Source: Planctomycetia bacterium
GTDB taxonomy: Bacteria; Planctomycetota; Planctomycetia; Pirellulales; JACPPG01
Assembly: GCA_016191115.1 (NCBI GenBank)
Contig: JACPPG010000034.1
Coordinates: forward strand, 48,765-112,764
Direction: 5' to 3'
Length of the DNA stretch: 64,000 bases
Below, one piece after another: positions 9,190-17,859 of this stretch. How positions within the stretch are numbered: the first letter of the stretch is position 1; the number at the start of each line of letters is the position of its first letter. The translations under genes were made by a program, and so were the position numbers. The notes below the pieces were generated by a model that was given only the letters and a program-made list of their open reading frames with translations, was not told where the DNA came from and did no database searches.

Positions 9190-9211
9190 GCGACGGCCCC
9201 AGGGTTTTTTT
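9180..9211 (+). terminator. Intrinsic terminator of the cimA attenuator
   Basis: Arms 9180-9189 and 9195-9204 form a stem of nine pairs with one A-C mismatch (CCCTG/CAGGG and GGCC/GGCC) and a 5-nt loop, followed by seven T at 9205-9211. It lies 81 bp before the cimA start codon, so it must be passed for cimA to be transcribed from the promoter at 8960. Confidence 0.85.
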
Positions 9212-9292
9212 GTTGAAATAGGGACCGCAAACGGACCACCACCCGAAGGGACCGCTGTAGCGGACTTCCGCCACGCAGCCCGGCAAACGACC

Positions 9293-10894
9293 ATGCGACG
9301 CATCGAAATCTACGACACTACCCTCCGCGACGGCAGCCAAGGCGAGGGGGTCAATTTCTCCCTCCAAGACAAGCTGCTTCTGACCCAACGGCTCGATAGC
9401 CTGGGCTTCGACTACATCGAAGGGGGCTACCCTCTGTCGAACGAGAAGGACACCCAGTATTTCGCGCGGGTGCGGGAATTCGACCTGGCCCATGCCAAGG
9501 TCTGCGCCTTTGGCATGACGCGCCGCAAGGGGATCACGGCCGACAAGGATCCCGGCATGCAGGCCCTCCTCGATTCCGGCGCGGCGATCATCACGCTGGT
9601 CGGCAAGACGTCGGACTTTCACGTCAAAAACGTGCTCGCGGCCTCGCTCGAAGAGAATATCGAGATGATCGCCGACAGCGTCGCGCTGCTGCGCCGCAGT
9701 GGCCGCGAGGTGATCTACGACGCCGAGCACTTCTTCGACGGCTGGAAGGCCAACCGCGCGTACGCCCTAGCGACCATTCGGGCCGCCGCTGAGGCCGGCG
9801 CGCGGCTCATCGTGCTTTGCGACACCAACGGCGGCAGCATGCCCGAGGAAGTCGCCGAGCTGACCCGCGCCGCCAAGAGCGAGCTATCGGTGCCGGTGGG
9901 CATCCATTGCCATAACGACTGCGACCTGGCCGTGGCCAACACGCTCGTGGCGGTCGAGGCGGGTGCCGACCACGTGCAGGGGACGATCAACGGCGTCGGC
10001 GAGCGGTGCGGGAACGTCGACCTGATCTCGGTCGTGGCCAATCTGGCGCTCAAGAAATCCGGTTACGAGGTGCTGCGCGCCGACAGCCTTGCGCACCTTA
10101 CCGAGCTGTCGCGCTACGCCTACGAGCTGGCGAACATGAACTTCCGCGCCAACCAGCCGTTCGTCGGCACGAGCGCTTTCGCGCACAAGGGTGGCATGCA
10201 CGTGCACGCCGTCAACCGCGAGTCGGCGAGCTACGAGCACATCGCGCCCCAGCGCGTCGGCAACGAGCGACGGATCCTGGTGAGCGAGTTATCGGGCCGC
10301 TCCAATATCATCGCCCTGACGACCAAGCACAACCTGCAAAACGACCGGGCGCTGATGGACAAGATTCTGGCCCAGGTCGTGAAGATGGAGAACGCGGGCT
10401 ACCAGTTCGAGGCGGCCGAGGCCTCGTTCGACCTGTTGGTCAAGCGCTGCGCCGGGATGTACCGGCCGCATTTCGAGCGGCTCAACTTCCACGTCACCGT
10501 CGAAGCCGACGGCGCCGACGCCCCGACGACCGAGGCCACGGTGAAGATCCGCGTGGGGGACGCGACCCGCCATGAAGTCGCCGAGGGGGACGGCCCGGTG
10601 AATGCCCTGGACGCGGCCTTGCGCAAGGCGCTCGAACCGGTATACCCCAGCCTCGCCAGCATGCACCTGGTGGACTACAAGGTGCGGGTCATCAACTCCG
10701 AAGCGGCCACCGCGGCCGGCGTCCGCGTGGTGATCGAGAGCCGCGACGAGCGCGACGTATGGGGCACCGTCGGCGTCAGCGAGAACATCATCGAGGCCAG
10801 TTGGACGGCTCTGGTCGACAGCATCGAATACAAGCTGTACAAGGATGAATCGCGCGAACCGGCGGCATCGGCTGGTGCCGCCCGCGCGACGTAG
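9293..10894 (+). CDS. cimA: (R)-citramalate synthase
   Basis: The enzyme joins pyruvate and acetyl-CoA to citramalate, the first step of the threonine-independent route to 2-oxobutyrate and isoleucine. The 533-residue length is normal for the CimA type. The N-terminal DRE-TIM barrel shows DTTLRDGSQGEGVNF near the start, DTNGG, the metal-binding HCHND near residue 205, and GTINGVGERCGN. A linker follows, then a C-terminal LeuA-type dimerisation and allosteric domain (from about residue 425), where isoleucine feedback would act. Homocitrate or isopropylmalate synthase is less likely because of the characteristic N-terminal sequence and length. It is preceded by a Val/Ile leader attenuator, which supports the branched-chain assignment, and followed 116 bp later by valS. 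No clear Shine-Dalgarno is seen. Confidence 0.93.
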   Translation: MRRIEIYDTTLRDGSQGEGVNFSLQDKLLLTQRLDSLGFDYIEGGYPLSNEKDTQYFARVREFDLAHAKVCAFGMTRRKGITADKDPGMQALLDSGAAIITLVGKTSDFHVKNVLAASLEENIEMIADSVALLRRSGREVIYDAEHFFDGWKANRAYALATIRAAAEAGARLIVLCDTNGGSMPEEVAELTRAAKSELSVPVGIHCHNDCDLAVANTLVAVEAGADHVQGTINGVGERCGNVDLISVVANLALKKSGYEVLRADSLAHLTELSRYAYELANMNFRANQPFVGTSAFAHKGGMHVHAVNRESASYEHIAPQRVGNERRILVSELSGRSNIIALTTKHNLQNDRALMDKILAQVVKMENAGYQFEAAEASFDLLVKRCAGMYRPHFERLNFHVTVEADGADAPTTEATVKIRVGDATRHEVAEGDGPVNALDAALRKALEPVYPSLASMHLVDYKVRVINSEAATAAGVRVVIESRDERDVWGTVGVSENIIEASWTALVDSIEYKLYKDESREPAASAGAARAT

Positions 10895-10920
10895 CGCGGA
10901 CGACGGATTCGAGCCAACGG

Positions 10921-10995
10921 GTGTGCCACTGCTTCGTCAGAAGCCGTGCTGCCCTCGAAGGACTCTCCACCGCTTGCGACCAAGCAGTGCCACAC
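10921..10995. repeat. Inverted repeat GTGTGCCACTGCTT ... AAGCAGTGCCACAC between cimA and valS
   Basis: Arms 10921-10934 and 10982-10995 are complementary at 13 of 14 positions with a 47-nt loop. The element ends 15 nt before the valS start codon. It has no T-run, so it is a palindromic repeat rather than a standard terminator. Confidence 0.6.
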
Positions 10996-11010
10996 GGACG
11001 AATCGATCAA

Positions 11011-14000
11011 ATGACAACGGCCAGCATCACCCAAGACCTGCCCAAGCAGTACCATCACGCCCGTCCGGAGCAGCAGTGGTACCGCTTCTGGGAGGAGCAG
11101 GGCTATTTCCACAGCGAGCCGGATCGGCGGCGCACGCCGTACACGATCGTCATCCCGCCGCCGAACGTTACCGGCGCCCTGCACCTGGGCCACGCCCTGA
11201 ATAACAGCCTGCAAGACATCCTCATCCGCGCCAAACGGATGCAGGGCTTCAACGCGCTGTGGATGCCGGGCACGGATCACGCCGGCATCGCCACGCAGGC
11301 CGTGGTCGAGCGGCGGATTCTGCTCGAGGAGAAAAAATCCCGCCACGACCTGGGACGCGAAAAGCTCGTCGAGCGCATCTGGGCCTGGAAGAACGAATAC
11401 GAGCGCCGCATCCTCGGCCAGCTCAAGCGGCTGGGCTGTAGCTGCGACTGGCGGCGGACCCGCTTCACACTCGACGCCGCCTGCACCCGGGCCGTGCGGC
11501 ACACGTTCTTTCGCTTCTTCCAGGAAGGGCTTGTCTACCGCGGCCGCCGGCTGGTGAACTGGGACACGTTCCTGCAAACCGCGGTGAGCGACGACGAGGT
11601 GTTCCACGAGACGGTGGCCGGCCATTTCTGGCACCTGAAGTATCCGGTCCGCGATCCGCGGCCCGGCGAGCCAACGCACGTCACGATCGCCACGACGCGG
11701 CCCGAGACGATGCTGGGCGACACGGCGGTGGCGGTGCATCCCGATCCGGCCGCCGCGCTGGGGGCCGCCGAGGCCGAGCTGCGCGAAAAGCTGGCCGCCG
11801 CCGGCGACAAGCAGCGGCCGGAGATCGCAGCGCTGCTCGACGCCCTGGCCGAGCGGCGCCGCACGATGCTGCCGGAGCTCTTGAAGCTGCGCGACATGGC
11901 CGCGGCGGGCCGCACGCTCACGCTGCCATTGTTGAACCGCGAGATTCCGCTGATCGCGGACGCCTGGGCCAAGCCGGAACTCGGCAGCGGCTGCGTGAAG
12001 ATCACGCCCGCCCACGATCCGAACGACTACGACGTCGGCCTGCGGCAAAAGCTGCCGATGATCAACATCTTGAACACCGACGGCACGCTCAACGACAACG
12101 CCGGCCCTTACGCGAAGCTCACGGTCATGAAGGCCCGCGACAAGGTCGTGGCCGACATGGACGCGCTGGGCCTGTTGGCCGAAGTCGAGGATCGCGAGAT
12201 CGAGCTGGCGCACTCCGACCGCTCGCGGACGCCGATCGAGCCCCTTCTCGCCGAACAGTGGTTCGTGCGAATGCAGGACCTGGCCCAATCGGCCATGGAC
12301 GCCGTGACCGACGGCCGCGTCAGGATCGTGCCGGGCCGTTACGCCAAGGGCTATCTCGATTGGCTGGGCGAAAAGCGCGACTGGCCCATCAGCCGGCAGC
12401 TTTGGTGGGGGCATCAGATTCCGATCTGGTACGCCGAGGGCGTCACCGAAGAAACGCTGCGAAAGGCCTTCGCCGGGAGGGACGACGTCGCCTGGCGTCG
12501 CGACCCGGAGCACGACCGCTGGCTGGTCTGCGCGCTGGAAGAGGACCTGCCCGAAGATGCGATTCCCGGCTGCCGCCTGACGCGCGAGCAGGACGTGCTC
12601 GACACCTGGTTCAGCTCCGCCCTGTGGCCGCACTCGACCCTCGGCTGGCCCGAACGGACGCCCGAGCTGGCCTACTACTATCCCACCAGCACCCTGGTCA
12701 CCAATCGCGACATCATGACGCTGTGGGTCGCGCGGATGGTGCTCACCGGGCTGCACAACGTGGGGGACGTGCCGTTCCGCGAGGTGTACATCACGCCCAA
12801 GATCCTCGACGGTTACGGCGAGGGCATGAGCAAATCGAAGGGGAACGGCGTCGATCCGATCGACATCATCGAGAAGTTCGGGGCCGACGCGCTGCGTTTC
12901 GGCATCGCCTACCTGACGACCGAGACGCAGGACATCCGCATGCCGGTCGAGTTCGAATGCCCGCACTGCGGCGCGCTTATCGAACAGACGAAGAAGAACC
13001 GCGTGCTGCCGCGCGTGCCGTGCAGCAAGTGCGGCAAGGACTTCGCCACGCAGTGGGCCGAGAAGCCCGAGGATGCTGCGTTGCCGCGGGCGCTGGTGGT
13101 GAACGACCGCTTCGAGCTGGGGCGCAACTTCTGCAACAAGCTGTGGAACGCAGCCCGGTTCGTGCTTCTGAATCTCGACGGCTACACGCCAGGCGCGGTC
13201 GGCGATGCCGACCTCGTGACCGAGGACCGGTGGATTTTGAGCCGGCTGTCGACCGTGACCGAGGGGGTCACCAAGGCGCTCGACGAGTATCGCTTTGCCG
13301 ACACCACGCGGCTCTTGTACGGCTTCGCCTGGGACGAGTTTTGCAGCTTCTACGTGGAAATGGTGAAGGGCCGACTGCAGGACCCGGCGACGCGGGCCGT
13401 GGCGCAGCGGGTGCTGGCCCACACGCTGGACGTGCTGGTGCGGCTGTTGCACCCGATCATCCCGTTTGTCACCGAGGAGATCTGGCAGTTGCTGGGCGCG
13501 GCGGCCCGCGAGCGTGGCGTGCCGGCCCCGGCGGCGGCGGCCGAGAGCGTGATGATCGCCCCGTGGCCGGTGGCCGATCGCGCGCGGCAGGATCCGGAGA
13601 GCGAGGCCCGCTTTGCACGGTTCCAGGAAGTGCTGGCGGGCTTGCGCGACATCCGCAGCCGGCAGAACGTGGCGCCCAAGACGGCGATCGAGTTCTCGCT
13701 CCGCACGGACGAGGCCACGGCGGCGCTCTTGCGCCCGATGGCCGCGTACTTCGAGTCGATGGCCAAGGCCCGCGGCGTGGCGTGGGGCCCGCAGGTGCAA
13801 GCCCCCGCCACCGCGGCCAACATGGCCCTGTCGGTCGGCGAATTGTTCGTGGACATGACCGGGCTGATCGACGTGGCGGCCGAGATCGCGCGGAACCAGA
13901 AGGAGCGCGAGCGGCTGCTGGGCTTCATCGCCAGCAAGGAAAAAAAGTTGGCGAACGCCAGCTTCACCGACCGTGCCCCGGCGGAAGTGGTGGAAGCCGA

Positions 14001-14082
14001 GCGCCGCAGCCTGGCCGAGCAGCGCGAACGGCTGGCCGCCGTCGAAGCGGCGCTCGCGGCACTCGCGACGCAGAAGAACTGA
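11011..14082 (+). CDS. valS: Valyl-tRNA synthetase
   Basis: Class I synthetase that charges tRNA-Val in the cytosol. From the ATG at 11011 the protein has 1023 residues and starts with the family-typical YRFWEEQGYFH. The HIGH-type motif is PPPNVTGALHLGHALN near residue 50. The CP1 editing domain with ATTRPETMLGDTAVAVHP follows. The KMSKS motif appears as GMSKSKGNGVDP near residue 605. Between the KMSKS region and the anticodon-binding domain (GRNFCNKLWNAARF) there is an inserted zinc-ribbon-like segment with two Cys-x-x-Cys pairs (CPHC and CSKC, residues about 650-675). E. coli ValRS lacks it. The last ~70 residues form the usual coiled coil. The frame is open upstream to 10921, but that part crosses the inverted repeat and has no family match. 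Confidence 0.95.
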   Translation: MTTASITQDLPKQYHHARPEQQWYRFWEEQGYFHSEPDRRRTPYTIVIPPPNVTGALHLGHALNNSLQDILIRAKRMQGFNALWMPGTDHAGIATQAVVERRILLEEKKSRHDLGREKLVERIWAWKNEYERRILGQLKRLGCSCDWRRTRFTLDAACTRAVRHTFFRFFQEGLVYRGRRLVNWDTFLQTAVSDDEVFHETVAGHFWHLKYPVRDPRPGEPTHVTIATTRPETMLGDTAVAVHPDPAAALGAAEAELREKLAAAGDKQRPEIAALLDALAERRRTMLPELLKLRDMAAAGRTLTLPLLNREIPLIADAWAKPELGSGCVKITPAHDPNDYDVGLRQKLPMINILNTDGTLNDNAGPYAKLTVMKARDKVVADMDALGLLAEVEDREIELAHSDRSRTPIEPLLAEQWFVRMQDLAQSAMDAVTDGRVRIVPGRYAKGYLDWLGEKRDWPISRQLWWGHQIPIWYAEGVTEETLRKAFAGRDDVAWRRDPEHDRWLVCALEEDLPEDAIPGCRLTREQDVLDTWFSSALWPHSTLGWPERTPELAYYYPTSTLVTNRDIMTLWVARMVLTGLHNVGDVPFREVYITPKILDGYGEGMSKSKGNGVDPIDIIEKFGADALRFGIAYLTTETQDIRMPVEFECPHCGALIEQTKKNRVLPRVPCSKCGKDFATQWAEKPEDAALPRALVVNDRFELGRNFCNKLWNAARFVLLNLDGYTPGAVGDADLVTEDRWILSRLSTVTEGVTKALDEYRFADTTRLLYGFAWDEFCSFYVEMVKGRLQDPATRAVAQRVLAHTLDVLVRLLHPIIPFVTEEIWQLLGAAARERGVPAPAAAAESVMIAPWPVADRARQDPESEARFARFQEVLAGLRDIRSRQNVAPKTAIEFSLRTDEATAALLRPMAAYFESMAKARGVAWGPQVQAPATAANMALSVGELFVDMTGLIDVAAEIARNQKERERLLGFIASKEKKLANASFTDRAPAEVVEAERRSLAEQRERLAAVEAALAALATQKN

Positions 14083-14124
14083 ATCGCTACGCGGACGTGG
14101 GCAGAAGCCATGGTGGAGTCACCG

Positions 14125-15222
14125 ATGCAGCCGCCTCAACGTGCTCCATCGCAGGTCCCAGTGTTCGCCGAATGGCGGTTGGATGCACTTTTTCGCTTGG
14201 CAACGCGTATCGGCCTGTGCGCTCTCACAGGACTGATCGCGAACGCCTTCTTCGTCATCACGATCCTCGGCAAGGGTGATCTGGCGACCATCGTGGCCGG
14301 TGCGGCGGGCGGCGCGCTGCTTGGTTGGGCCTTGCCGTGGTCACGATGGATACCCACCTGGCATTGGGCAGCGGTTTTGCCAGACGCGGTTCTTCTTGCC
14401 GAACAACGGGGCGCGCCCACGACGGTATTGGCCACGACTGAGATTCAGCTTGTAACGGGCGAGGCCGGCATCGATCTCTCAAACCACATGCAAACCATGC
14501 CTTGGAAGCGAGTCCGCCTCACCACGCCAGACGCGCGATACGTCGCATCCTTTGGCCATGCAGAGATCAACCGCGCGTTCTACCAGCACCTGATCCAGGC
14601 ATGCCCGCGCGCCGTTTGCATTTCTCCCCGCGGAGACGTGCAACTGCCGCCCAGCCCGTCACAACTGCCAGCCGCGACGTGGATCGCCCGACTCCAGGCG
14701 ATCGTGCGGCGCGAGTTCAACGGCCACATCAAGCGATCGCTGGTTTCGGGCATCTCGCTAGCCGTGGTCACGATCGCGGTAGCTACGTTTTTGGCCGCGG
14801 ACGCGATGCGCGGCGCGAACGCCGCCGCCGCCCCCAAAGCATTCGTCAACGTCGTCGTGTTCGGCTTTGGCGCGGCCTGGCTGCTCGGACGGGCGGCACT
14901 CGGGTACCGCCGTGGGGCGCGCGTCTCGCATTGGATGGATGGACTGTTCTATGAAGCCACGCACGGTCCGCCGGCTCCGTTCGAGGGAGTCTCGATCGTA
15001 TGGCCCGAGCCGGCCGAGGAGAGTCTGTCGTGGCCGCGCGCGCTCGTGGTGACGCTATGCTGCGCGCTGGCGCCGGTGCCGTTTTTGGGTTTGGCCAGCA
15101 CGATTGCAGCAGTTGTGCTGTTGCGCCGCGCGCCAAGGTGGCAACGCTGGCTGGTACTGATCTTTCTCGCCGTGGCGATTACGACCACAACGATCGCCGC
15201 GCTTATTATGGTTCTCGGTTAG
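14125..15222 (+). CDS. Multi-pass membrane protein of unknown function
   Basis: I do not recognise a family. The protein has 365 residues from ATG 14125, which has GGTGGAG six bases upstream; an in-frame ATG at 14110 is the alternative. There are about six or seven predicted membrane segments: two or three between residues 25 and 95, two around 205-260, and two at the C-terminus. A soluble region of about 100 residues lies in the middle (TTPDARYVASFGHAEINRAF, then a proline-rich PPSPSQLP). It starts 42 bp after valS on the same strand and may be cotranscribed, but no functional link is evident. Confidence 0.75.
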   Translation: MQPPQRAPSQVPVFAEWRLDALFRLATRIGLCALTGLIANAFFVITILGKGDLATIVAGAAGGALLGWALPWSRWIPTWHWAAVLPDAVLLAEQRGAPTTVLATTEIQLVTGEAGIDLSNHMQTMPWKRVRLTTPDARYVASFGHAEINRAFYQHLIQACPRAVCISPRGDVQLPPSPSQLPAATWIARLQAIVRREFNGHIKRSLVSGISLAVVTIAVATFLAADAMRGANAAAAPKAFVNVVVFGFGAAWLLGRAALGYRRGARVSHWMDGLFYEATHGPPAPFEGVSIVWPEPAEESLSWPRALVVTLCCALAPVPFLGLASTIAAVVLLRRAPRWQRWLVLIFLAVAITTTTIAALIMVLG

Positions 15223-15523
15223 TGGCTCCGCCACCGCTGGATCCGTGCCGGCGCTCCCGCCTCTGCCGTCCTTTGGCAATTGGCCCGGCGTGGCCGCCGG
15301 GGCTAAGCGAGATTCTCCTCCGCATTCCTTCTTCAATCCGGCGTCCATCCGCGCAAATCCGCGGCGGCCATCCTTTGTCCTTTCTTTCGCCCGTCTCCGT
15401 GCCTCCGTGACTCCGTGGTGAATCCGCTTCCTACTCCTCCTTGCGAACGGCACGGCGTCGCCGCACAATACTGACCGGCGGCAATCTCTCACGTGGCACT
15501 CCCCTCCGGGGCGGCGCGGCAAA
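15223..15523. other. Intergenic region with dispersed repeat fragments
   Basis: I see no gene here. The stretch contains CCGCGCAAATCCGCGG (15348-15364 region), also found near 19020. It also contains CCGTGCCTCCGTGACTCCGTGGTGAA (15398-15422), whose inverse appears near 17130. These are recurring noncoding sequences in this genome. Confidence 0.6.
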
Positions 15524-17071
15524 ATGCTCGCGAAATTGCGCACCTTCTCGCTCGTCGGCATCGAGGCCGTGCCGGTCGAGGTGGAGGTCGACGTCTCGGA
15601 CGGCGCCCTGCCGAAGACCGTGCTGGTCGGCCTGCCCGAAGCCGCCGTGAAGGAGAGCACGCACCGCGTCGAGCGGGCGCTTGTCAACTCCGGCTACATG
15701 CGGCCGCACAATCGCGTCGTCATCAACCTGGCCCCGGCTGAGCTGCCGAAGCAGGCCGCCAGCTTCGATCTGCCGATCACCTTGGGCATCCTGGCCGGCA
15801 GCGGGCAGTTGGACGCCACGGCCGGCGACCGCTTCCGCCGCTACGCCGTGGTCGGCGAACTGGCGCTCGATGGCAGCACGCGGCCCACGCGCGGGGCACT
15901 GTCGATCGCCATGGCCGCGGCCCGCGAGGATGGTCTTGCCGGCCTCTTGGTGCCCAGCGAGAGCGCGGCCGAGGCCGCCGTGGTCGAGGGCATCGAGGTG
16001 ATCGCCGTGGCCAGCCTCGCCCAGGCCGTGGCCTTCCTCACCGGGCAGATCGATATCGAGCCCACGCCCGCCCGGCTAGACGAGCTCTTCAATTCGCTGT
16101 CGCACTACGACGTCGATTTCTCCGACGTCCGCGGCCAGGAGATGGCCAAGCGGGCGATCACGATCGCCGCGGCTGGGGCGCACAACCTGCTGATGCTCGG
16201 CCCGCCGGGCTCCGGCAAGACGATGCTCGCCAAGCGGCTGCCCACCATCCTGCCCGAGCTGACCGGCGGCGAGTCGATCGAGACCAGCCGCATTTATAGC
16301 GCGATGGGGCTGTTGCCGCCGGGGCAGCCGCTGATGACGGTGCGACCGTTCCGCAGCCCGCACCATACCGTGAGCGACGCGGGCCTGGTCGGCGGCGGGT
16401 CGACGCCCACGCCCGGCGAGATTTCGCTTGCCCACAACGGCGTTCTATTTCTCGACGAGCTGCCGGAGTTCAACCGCCGCACGCTGGAGGTGCTGCGGCA
16501 GCCGCTGGAGGACGGCACGATCACGATCAGCCGGGCCTTGAACAGTTCGCAGTTCCCGGCCAACTTCATCTTGATCGCCGCCTTGAACCCGTGTCCATGC
16601 GGCTATCGCAACGACCCGCGTCGCGAGTGCCACTGCACGATCCCGCAGATCGAGCGGTACATGGCCAAGATCAGCGGGCCCTTGCTGGACCGGATCGACC
16701 TGCACTTGGAGGTGCCGGCGGTGCCGTTCCGCGAGCTGTCGGCCGCCACGCCCGGCACCACCAGCGCCCAGATGCGCGAGTGTGTGGTCGCCGCGCGGGC
16801 CCGCCAGCGCGAGCGCTTCGCCGGCACGCGAACGCGCTTGAACGCCCACATGGGCCACCGCCAGATTCGCACGCACTGCGTGCTGGACGCCGACGGGCTG
16901 AACATCTTGAAAGCGTCGATGGCCGAATTGGGGTTGTCGGCACGGGCCCACGACAAGATTTTGCGCGTGGCCCGCACAATCGCCGACCTGGACGGGTCGG
17001 AACGGATCACGGCGCCGCACCTGAGCGAAGCGATTAACTACCGCATGCTGGACCGGAGCCTTTGGACGTGA
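15524..17071 (+). CDS. comM: YifB/ComM family Mg-chelatase-like AAA+ ATPase
   Basis: The 515-residue protein matches the ComM/YifB family in length and order. An N-terminal Lon-protease-like/ChlI domain (VPVEVEVDVSDGALPKTVLVGLPE) is followed by an AAA+ module with Walker A GPPGSGKT near residue 227 and Walker B LFLDELPEF. The NPCPCGYRNDPRREC cysteine-rich insert and a C-terminal Mg-chelatase subdomain (RIDLHLEVP, later INYRMLDRSLW) complete it. In naturally competent bacteria ComM is a hexameric helicase driving branch migration during DNA uptake. The gene is widespread also in bacteria not known to be competent, so the role here is inferred from family. Competence genes are not seen nearby. 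Confidence 0.93.
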   Translation: MLAKLRTFSLVGIEAVPVEVEVDVSDGALPKTVLVGLPEAAVKESTHRVERALVNSGYMRPHNRVVINLAPAELPKQAASFDLPITLGILAGSGQLDATAGDRFRRYAVVGELALDGSTRPTRGALSIAMAAAREDGLAGLLVPSESAAEAAVVEGIEVIAVASLAQAVAFLTGQIDIEPTPARLDELFNSLSHYDVDFSDVRGQEMAKRAITIAAAGAHNLLMLGPPGSGKTMLAKRLPTILPELTGGESIETSRIYSAMGLLPPGQPLMTVRPFRSPHHTVSDAGLVGGGSTPTPGEISLAHNGVLFLDELPEFNRRTLEVLRQPLEDGTITISRALNSSQFPANFILIAALNPCPCGYRNDPRRECHCTIPQIERYMAKISGPLLDRIDLHLEVPAVPFRELSAATPGTTSAQMRECVVAARARQRERFAGTRTRLNAHMGHRQIRTHCVLDADGLNILKASMAELGLSARAHDKILRVARTIADLDGSERITAPHLSEAINYRMLDRSLWT

Positions 17072-17072
17072 C

Positions 17073-17160
17073 GGTGCTCTGCGAGCGCCAAGCGGTGGAC
17101 GTAGGGTGCTCTGTGAGCACCATAGAGATTCACCACGGAGTCACTGAGACACGGAGAGGG
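17073..17160. repeat. Cluster of short palindromic repeats downstream of comM
   Basis: GGTGCTCTGCGAGCGCC (17073-17089) and GTAGGGTGCTCTGTGAGCACC (17101-17121) belong to the same palindrome family as 1140-1160. CACCACGGAGTCACTGAGACACGGAG (17131-17156) is the inverse of sequence near 15400. The comM stop codon lies directly before the first repeat. Confidence 0.5.
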
Positions 17161-17271
17161 CGGGAGAAGGTCCGCTTACCCCGCCAGCCACGCCAACGCC
17201 CGGCGGGCCTTGCTCGCGCCACGATAGGCTTGCGTTCCTGGGCCTACGGCCGAATGCTGGCAAGACGATCA

Positions 17272-17637
17272 TCACCTGAGTTTCGAGACCTGGTTACCGT
17301 TAATGCGTAACGAGGCCGACCAATGGCTGGCATCAATTTGGACGTCGGTAACGGTCGCGCCAAACGGTCCGACAGGAAGGCCGTCAATCGAAATAGTTGT
17401 CGGCGAGAAAGTGAAGATGTGACCGCCGGCTTCGATCACGGTCGTGGGAGTATTGTCGGAGCAAGAGAACGGGCCGTTGATCGTTGCAGTTCTACCGTTG
17501 GGCAGTGATGCCGTGCCCGAGACGGTTGACGTCACGCTCACAAAGGCGAAAAGGCAAAATGCGGTTGCGATGCAGAGAAGTACCAGGCCGATTACGACAG
17601 CACCGAAGATCGAGTTGCGTTTCGTCTTACATTCCAT
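17272..17637 (-). CDS. Small membrane-anchored or secreted protein, unknown family
   Basis: The protein has 121 residues from ATG 17637, chosen because GAGGA lies about nine bases upstream and the next residues form a good signal anchor: three basic residues, then roughly 24 hydrophobic residues (FGAVVIGLVLLCIATAF). The rest is a Ser/Thr/Gly-rich beta-type domain with two cysteines absent except one (GPFSCSDN). No catalytic motif or known domain is recognised. It is a lone minus-strand gene; the next gene diverges from it. Confidence 0.7.
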   Translation of the reverse strand: MECKTKRNSIFGAVVIGLVLLCIATAFCLFAFVSVTSTVSGTASLPNGRTATINGPFSCSDNTPTTVIEAGGHIFTFSPTTISIDGLPVGPFGATVTDVQIDASHWSASLRINGNQVSKLR

Positions 17638-17859
17638 TTCGTATCGTCCTCGAGGTGTTGCACAGGCATTCAGACAACGATGCAGCGTAGCAAAACCATG
17701 CATTTCACGGCAATCTCGAAGAACTCCGTCCTGAAATAGTCGCCTCGAGCGGGCTGCTATACTCCCGGCGGCTCGCGGGCCGAAGGCGGGCAGGATGCCC
17801 CCCCAAAGCCGCCCGCGCCCGAAACGTCCGTCATTCATCATTCATCATTGCTCCGCCCC

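Noticed and set aside
10675..13800. Open frame of 1041 codons on the minus strand opposite cimA and valS
   Set aside because: It is the antisense image of two well-supported genes in GC-rich DNA; its His/Arg/Val-rich product has no domain and no start signals.
17073..17160. Possible CRISPR-like array after comM
   Set aside because: The repeated words differ in sequence and spacing and no regular spacers are present.
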